From Rhodococcus erythropolis NBRC 15567 (GTDB lineage: Bacteria; Actinomycetota; Actinomycetes; Mycobacteriales; Mycobacteriaceae), in the NCBI RefSeq assembly GCF_001552595.1, contig NZ_BCRM01000020.1, forward strand, positions 62,001-126,000: DNA of 64,000 bases, read 5' to 3'. Every line of letters starts with the position of its first letter. Positions within the stretch are counted from its first letter, which is position 1. Shown here one piece after another: positions 61,301-64,000 of the stretch. The position numbers and the translations under genes are program-made. Below the pieces are notes generated by a model. The model searched no databases. It was not told the DNA's origin and saw only the letters and a list, made by a program, of their open reading frames with translations.

Positions 61301-62166
61301 CGTCGGCGGTGTCGGCAGACGGGAACCTGGCTGTGAGCGGCACCGGCGGCGGCGGTGCATATCTTTGGGACCTGAGTGATCCGGCGTCGCCACGGATCTA
61401 CAGCGAACCCGCGGTGTACGTGAAGGGCATCGTGGCGGTCGTCGCGTTGAATCCCGCCGGAGATCTGCTGGCGGTGTCCTCGCAGGACGACAACAGCATT
61501 GCGTTGGTCGACGTTTCCGATCCATCGGAACCGAAGCTGCTGTCGTCGACCGATGTCGGCTCTTACCCGCAGATGATGGCATTTCAACCGGGCACCGACA
61601 TCTTGGCGATCGCGAACGCCAAGAACGAGGTGGATCTGTGGGACGTGTCGAACGCAGCGTCGCCCCGTGTGGCGGCGACGGTGGGTGGATTCGAAAGTTA
61701 CGCACTAGCAGTGTCTTTCAGCGCCGACGGGACGTTGTTGGCCGCCGGAAGTGCGGATCACAGGGTCGCCGTGTGGGACGTACGCACACCGTCGGCACCC
61801 GAGGAGCTCGCTCGTCTTCTCGGCCCCGAGGGCGCAATCTATTCGATCTCGTTCAACCGCGCCGGTGATCGGCTCGCTGCCGGTGTCGGCGACGGAACCG
61901 TCTGGCTCTGGGATATCGAGACGCCCTCGCAGTCAACACGATTTGCGACGCTGTCCGCCTACCCGGGTCGCGTCAACGACGCTCAGTTCGCCGGCGAGAG
62001 TGACATGATCGCGGGTAGCGGGTCGGACAAGACCGTTCGCTTGTGGGGAATCGACCCCGACAGCGTCGTTGATCGATTGTGCCGCACCGCAGGATCTCCC
62101 ATCACGGAAGCCGAATGGGAGCGTTACCTGCCCGGGGTTCCCTATCAGGATCCGTGCGCCGGCTGA
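58324..62166 (+). CDS. HTH-STAND NTPase-transmembrane-WD40 signalling protein
   Basis: This 1280-residue protein begins with an XRE-like HTH (residues 20-75: FAEALTALRKAAGLTVREAVERSGGLHGTVSGWFAG). An nSTAND1-type NTPase (110-480) follows with YRGLESFRQEDAEWFFGRD, Walker A VIGASGSGKSS near 154 and Walker B VLILDQFEELW near 206. One membrane helix lies at about 537-562 and fourteen WD40 repeats fill about 605-1270 (e.g. AFSPDGRELAAG, VRVWD). Fourteen repeats give two seven-bladed propellers, probably outside the membrane. STAND proteins switch on after ligand binding and some are immune sensors; no effector domain such as a nuclease or TIR is visible. The role is unknown. Confidence 0.9.
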   Translation: MNSKAEAGRHNQVDPAQIESRGQFAEALTALRKAAGLTVREAVERSGGLHGTVSGWFAGQHLPTPASTPMFFALLEACGVDSEDERQRWIGAVQRVRQLTARRRGDATVPYRGLESFRQEDAEWFFGRDELTANLAERVASAIRGVGRSQFMVIGASGSGKSSLLRAGLAPKVAEGDSRFDGWRVEILQPGTGGIPSSISDEPTVLILDQFEELWTQCDGDRREEILRTLAELGENTIAVIGMRADFYGLAAEEPLLVPLLDDSPMVVGPLTDEQLREVIVEPAIKAGMTVQSELVQVLVSELTPRGSRTASDPGALPLLSHALLGTWQRSTRKTLTVSDYYATDGIAGAVQQSAEEVYGELTERQQQLARRIFLRLVNVDEVTQTRRRAPRTELFLGDDVDDVNTVIDRFALRRLLTVDEETVEVSHEVLLSAWSRLRDWIDSDRAGLAVHRRFTYAAQVWEDSGRDPGALLGPARLHLTEEWLNSGELGLPLEPSRTRAADLNATEREYLAASIEHRDQQEFADRRRTRVLRRLVTALAAASVIALVLAVVATVAGIGANRQRVQADTARDEAMSRQVATESIRMRERDPSLASQLALAAFAVNETTEARSALLDASGVHSATRIIGPPGAMKARINPAGTVVAVGGSDGKVRLYPMVDGVASAVPQAEFLGVSEGTALFAVAYSPDGRLLATGGAGGAALWDVSDPENPVRGTLPVDGERVVQDMEFSPDGTKLVAGTSTPDVLRWNIDVSANAVALPALPHPADGIVTATFSPDGRFLVAGGRQSTLRVWDVAKWGEESAPIFATEPNGTTVHYLGVAFSPDGRELAAGTTGREVVRWDMSDPARPTPLPALTGFSSYVNELNYGKDGTRLAAGSSDNSVRVWDPRTGALIETLPDSGAVTTVDYSDDGRNLVTGGLNGVTRVWALPGPVWAGPRDTIFTSPFAADGSRLVAGVGARGGAMLAWNTEDLDRPAVMPELKPQGDDSFSGASAVSADGNLAVSGTGGGGAYLWDLSDPASPRIYSEPAVYVKGIVAVVALNPAGDLLAVSSQDDNSIALVDVSDPSEPKLLSSTDVGSYPQMMAFQPGTDILAIANAKNEVDLWDVSNAASPRVAATVGGFESYALAVSFSADGTLLAAGSADHRVAVWDVRTPSAPEELARLLGPEGAIYSISFNRAGDRLAAGVGDGTVWLWDIETPSQSTRFATLSAYPGRVNDAQFAGESDMIAGSGSDKTVRLWGIDPDSVVDRLCRTAGSPITEAEWERYLPGVPYQDPCAG

Positions 62167-62172
62167 CGTGGG

Positions 62173-62952
62173 TCAGTTCATCCAGAACTCGAGCGCCGCT
62201 TCCCGACCCAGCTCGCCTCCGCTGCCGGTGATGACCAGTCCGGCGGAGGTGAGCTTGTATGTCACGTCCTTGTTGGTGACGGTGAATCCGTTGCCGGTGG
62301 GCGTCGGATCGTCGAGTTCGATGGTGGCGCCGTCGCTCAGCCGTTGACCCTTGTAGTAGTAGCGGCCGACTCCCGTTTCGCAGATGACGATTCGTGATCC
62401 GGTCGTGACGGCGATGGCGACGGCAGGATTGGTGGAGTTGCAACTGGGGCCGCCGGAGATGAAACCCTGACGGTCGGTGCCAGAGACGGTCGGCGCCGGA
62501 CCGATCGAGGTTGTGACGCGTGGTGGCGTCGTCGTTTTCGGCGCTGTGGTGGGTGCACTCGGTGCCCGAGTCGTGGTCGTGGAGTACGAGTACGGCGTCG
62601 TATAGGTGAGACTCCGCGAACTCGCCTCGTTCGCAGCGTTGCCGAAAGCGGCGGCGAGCAGCCCGAAGAACGCGATCCACACGATCACGGCCAGGATGCC
62701 GAGTGCGGTGAAGATGTAGCCGATGATCAGTCCGGCAAGGGCGAGTCCGTCGCCTTCTTCGCCGGTCCGTTTGATCTGGCCGCGAGCGATGTGCCCGAAG
62801 ACGATCCCCAACGGCGCGATGAGGAACGCGAAGACGAGGGCGAGCACCGCGAGTGTGTTCGTCGGGCGCCTGCCGTACGGATCGGGCTGCCCGTACGGAG
62901 CCGGTTGCCAATTCTGATTGCCCTGGTACCCGTACCCACCCTGATCGCTCAT
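62173..62952 (-). CDS. DUF4190 membrane protein with extracellular Thr-rich linker
   Basis: The 259-residue protein has a Tyr/Gln/Gly-rich cytoplasmic N-terminus (1-30). A DUF4190 double-helix unit follows (TNTLAVLALVFAFLIAPLGIVFGHIARGQIKRTGEEGDGLALAGLIIGYI, about 31-95). A Thr/Pro-rich linker (115-155) leads to an outside domain with a CNSTNPAVAIAV...CETGVGRYYYKG pair of cysteines likely forming a disulfide. Related proteins are common in mycolata; function unknown. It converges with the STAND gene (6 bases). Confidence 0.85.
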   Translation of the reverse strand: MSDQGGYGYQGNQNWQPAPYGQPDPYGRRPTNTLAVLALVFAFLIAPLGIVFGHIARGQIKRTGEEGDGLALAGLIIGYIFTALGILAVIVWIAFFGLLAAAFGNAANEASSRSLTYTTPYSYSTTTTRAPSAPTTAPKTTTPPRVTTSIGPAPTVSGTDRQGFISGGPSCNSTNPAVAIAVTTGSRIVICETGVGRYYYKGQRLSDGATIELDDPTPTGNGFTVTNKDVTYKLTSAGLVITGSGGELGREAALEFWMN

Positions 62953-62997
62953 GAGGTGAATCTTGGCATGGACTTGGCCGAAGAGTGCAGGTGATCG

Positions 62998-63582
62998 CTA
63001 GTTTCGGGTACGTGTCTCGAGCTGAGGTGCGATGGTCGGCCAGTCGTCGTCGGTCATCGCGAACAGCGCTGTTGTACGCCAACTGCCATCGGCGCGGCGC
63101 CGGTGCTTGCGCAGCAGGCCCTCGAACTGAGCGCCGAGCTTTGCGATCGCTGCTCTGGACTGTTCGTTGAACTCGTCCGTGTGCCACTCGACGCGTACGG
63201 CCTCGAGCTGGTCGAAGGCGTGACGAAGCAGGAGCAGCTTCGATTCGGGATTGATCCCCGTTCCCTGAACAGATCGCGACAACCACGTGTATCCGATTGC
63301 AAGACTGCGGTTTACCGGGTCGATCTGGTACATGGACGTAGTGCCGACCACGGCGTTCGTCGCGATGTTCACCTGCGCGAAGGCGATCCGATTCGGGTCG
63401 TCGGTTGCTGCAGCGATGTACTTCTGCGCCTGTTCCCGATCGGTGATGGGCGATGCGGTCCAACGAAAGATCGCCGCGTCGTCGGCAGCAGCGAGCAGAG
63501 CGTCGGTGTGCGCGACGCCCAGGGGTTCGAGTCGGACACGATCACCGGTCAGCGTCGGTGATTCGAACCATGATGCAGTCAT
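62998..63582 (-). CDS. GNAT family N-acetyltransferase (RimJ/RimL type)
   Basis: The 194-residue protein has the GNAT fold of the RimJ/RimL-like N-acetyltransferases: LTGDRVRLEPLGVAHTDALLAAADD near 10, GTTSMYQIDPVNRSLAIGYTWLSRSVQGTGI near 80-110 and KLLLLRHAFDQLEAVRVEWHTDEFNEQSRAAIAKLGAQ, the acetyl-CoA and C-terminal acceptor segments. ATG 63582 overlaps the preceding GT87 stop by ATGA. The acceptor (ribosomal protein, antibiotic or metabolite) is unknown. Confidence 0.9.
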   Translation of the reverse strand: MTASWFESPTLTGDRVRLEPLGVAHTDALLAAADDAAIFRWTASPITDREQAQKYIAAATDDPNRIAFAQVNIATNAVVGTTSMYQIDPVNRSLAIGYTWLSRSVQGTGINPESKLLLLRHAFDQLEAVRVEWHTDEFNEQSRAAIAKLGAQFEGLLRKHRRRADGSWRTTALFAMTDDDWPTIAPQLETRTRN

Positions 63583-64000
63583 CAGGCGTGCTCCCGTGAG
63601 TGAGTCGGAAGGTTGTTGTCGGAGTTGGCAATCTGATCGGTCCCACCGGCCAGCGGATACCGCAACGGGACTCGCAGGAACAGGAAGAAGAACACGGCGA
63701 GCAGGATGACGTGGCCCCACACGCTCGCCTGGACGACGGCTTCGTACTTGCTCGGATCGAGATTCATGTCCAGTTGGTAGAAGTACCGGAAGATGCCGAT
63801 ACCCAACGCTGCGTCGGCGATCAGATAGGCGACGATCCAGAACCACCGGATCTTGAACAGTACGAGGAAAGGCAGGATCCACAGTGTGTACTGCGGTGAA
63901 TTGACCTTGTGCAGCAACACGAATCCGCACAGCATCGCGGCACTGACTGCAATCCACGGAAAGTAGCCGTCGCGGACGTAGCGGCGCCAACCCAGATACA
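63582..64000 (-). CDS. GT87-like membrane glycosyltransferase, C-terminal part (cut by window end)
   Basis: The frame stays open past the window edge, so the N-terminal part lies beyond 64000. The visible 139 residues contain HKVNSPQYTLWILPFLVL, the same motif as NKVWSPQYSLWLVP in the GT87 protein at 56257. Three to four membrane helices and a polar C-terminal tail follow. It is therefore a second GT87-type polyprenyl-phosphate-dependent sugar transferase. It overlaps the acetyltransferase gene by 4 bases. Confidence 0.82.
   Translation of the reverse strand, partial: YLGWRRYVRDGYFPWIAVSAAMLCGFVLLHKVNSPQYTLWILPFLVLFKIRWFWIVAYLIADAALGIGIFRYFYQLDMNLDPSKYEAVVQASVWGHVILLAVFFFLFLRVPLRYPLAGGTDQIANSDNNLPTHSREHA

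Noticed and set aside
62102-63463. Minus-strand open frame of 453 codons over DUF4190 and GNAT genes
   Set aside because: Arg/His-rich shadow out of frame with two real minus-strand genes that have clear family motifs.
1-64000. tRNA, rRNA, CRISPR or insertion sequence
   Set aside because: No clover-leaf, rRNA-like stretch, regularly spaced repeat array, transposase or terminal inverted repeats were found on reading both strands.

Overview
The window looks like chromosome of a mycolic-acid-containing actinobacterium, most likely Rhodococcus (R. erythropolis/qingshengii-like). The support is high GC, many GTG starts, ATGA-coupled genes, a 13E12-type (DUF222/HNH) gene, and the block ino1-PadR ... 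DUF5318-ponA1-GT87, which as I recall it resembles the Mycobacterium ino1-to-ponA1 region. No rRNA, tRNA, CRISPR array or intact insertion sequence was seen, and no stretch over 300 bases lacks a gene.

Region 1 (40-21157) is a catabolic supercluster. It holds an amidase, a class III aminotransferase, an NCS2 nucleobase permease, a three-subunit molybdenum hydroxylase with its CoxG-like accessory protein, a hydantoinase/oxoprolinase pair (HyuA/HyuB) and an NmrA-like protein. After a DUF218 membrane protein comes a four-gene ABC importer with two permeases. Divergent to the importer are an IclR regulator, an alpha/beta hydrolase and a RidA. Together they fit uptake, hydroxylation and ring opening of an unidentified N-heterocycle.

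Region 2 (21171-22631) is a candidate retron: a retron-type reverse transcriptase preceded by a folded, promoter-bearing non-coding segment closed by a 12-bp a1/a2-like inverted repeat. It is the most unusual element of the window.

Region 3 (22662-31383) is an eight-gene organosulfur operon on the minus strand. It encodes a sulfonate-type ABC importer, a DszB-like sulfinate desulfinase with its catalytic Cys, His and Arg, two SsuD/DszA-like flavin monooxygenases, a class II aldolase-like protein and a binding-protein fold without signal peptide. A divergent IclR regulator probably controls it.

Region 4 (31501-41427) carries an NfeD/stomatin pair, an HNH protein behind a LexA-like box, a PPOX/MocR divergent pair, an old-yellow-enzyme-type oxidoreductase, a 2-oxoglutarate/Fe oxygenase, and inositol-phosphate synthase with a PadR regulator.

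Region 5 (41577-50589) appears inserted in the conserved ino1-ponA1 neighbourhood. It contains L-serine dehydratase and a catabolic cluster (NCS1 permease, RidA, HpaB-type monooxygenase, flavin reductase, cyclase-type hydrolase, VOC protein, M20 amidohydrolase) with a three-domain MerR/XRE/cupin regulator.

Region 6 (50571-64000) has three tandem DUF1707 membrane proteins, DUF5318, the bifunctional penicillin-binding protein PonA1 with a repetitive tail, and a GT87 mannosyltransferase-like protein. These are followed by a small LuxR-type protein, a 1280-residue HTH-STAND-WD40 membrane protein, a DUF4190 protein, an acetyltransferase and a second GT87 protein cut by the window end.
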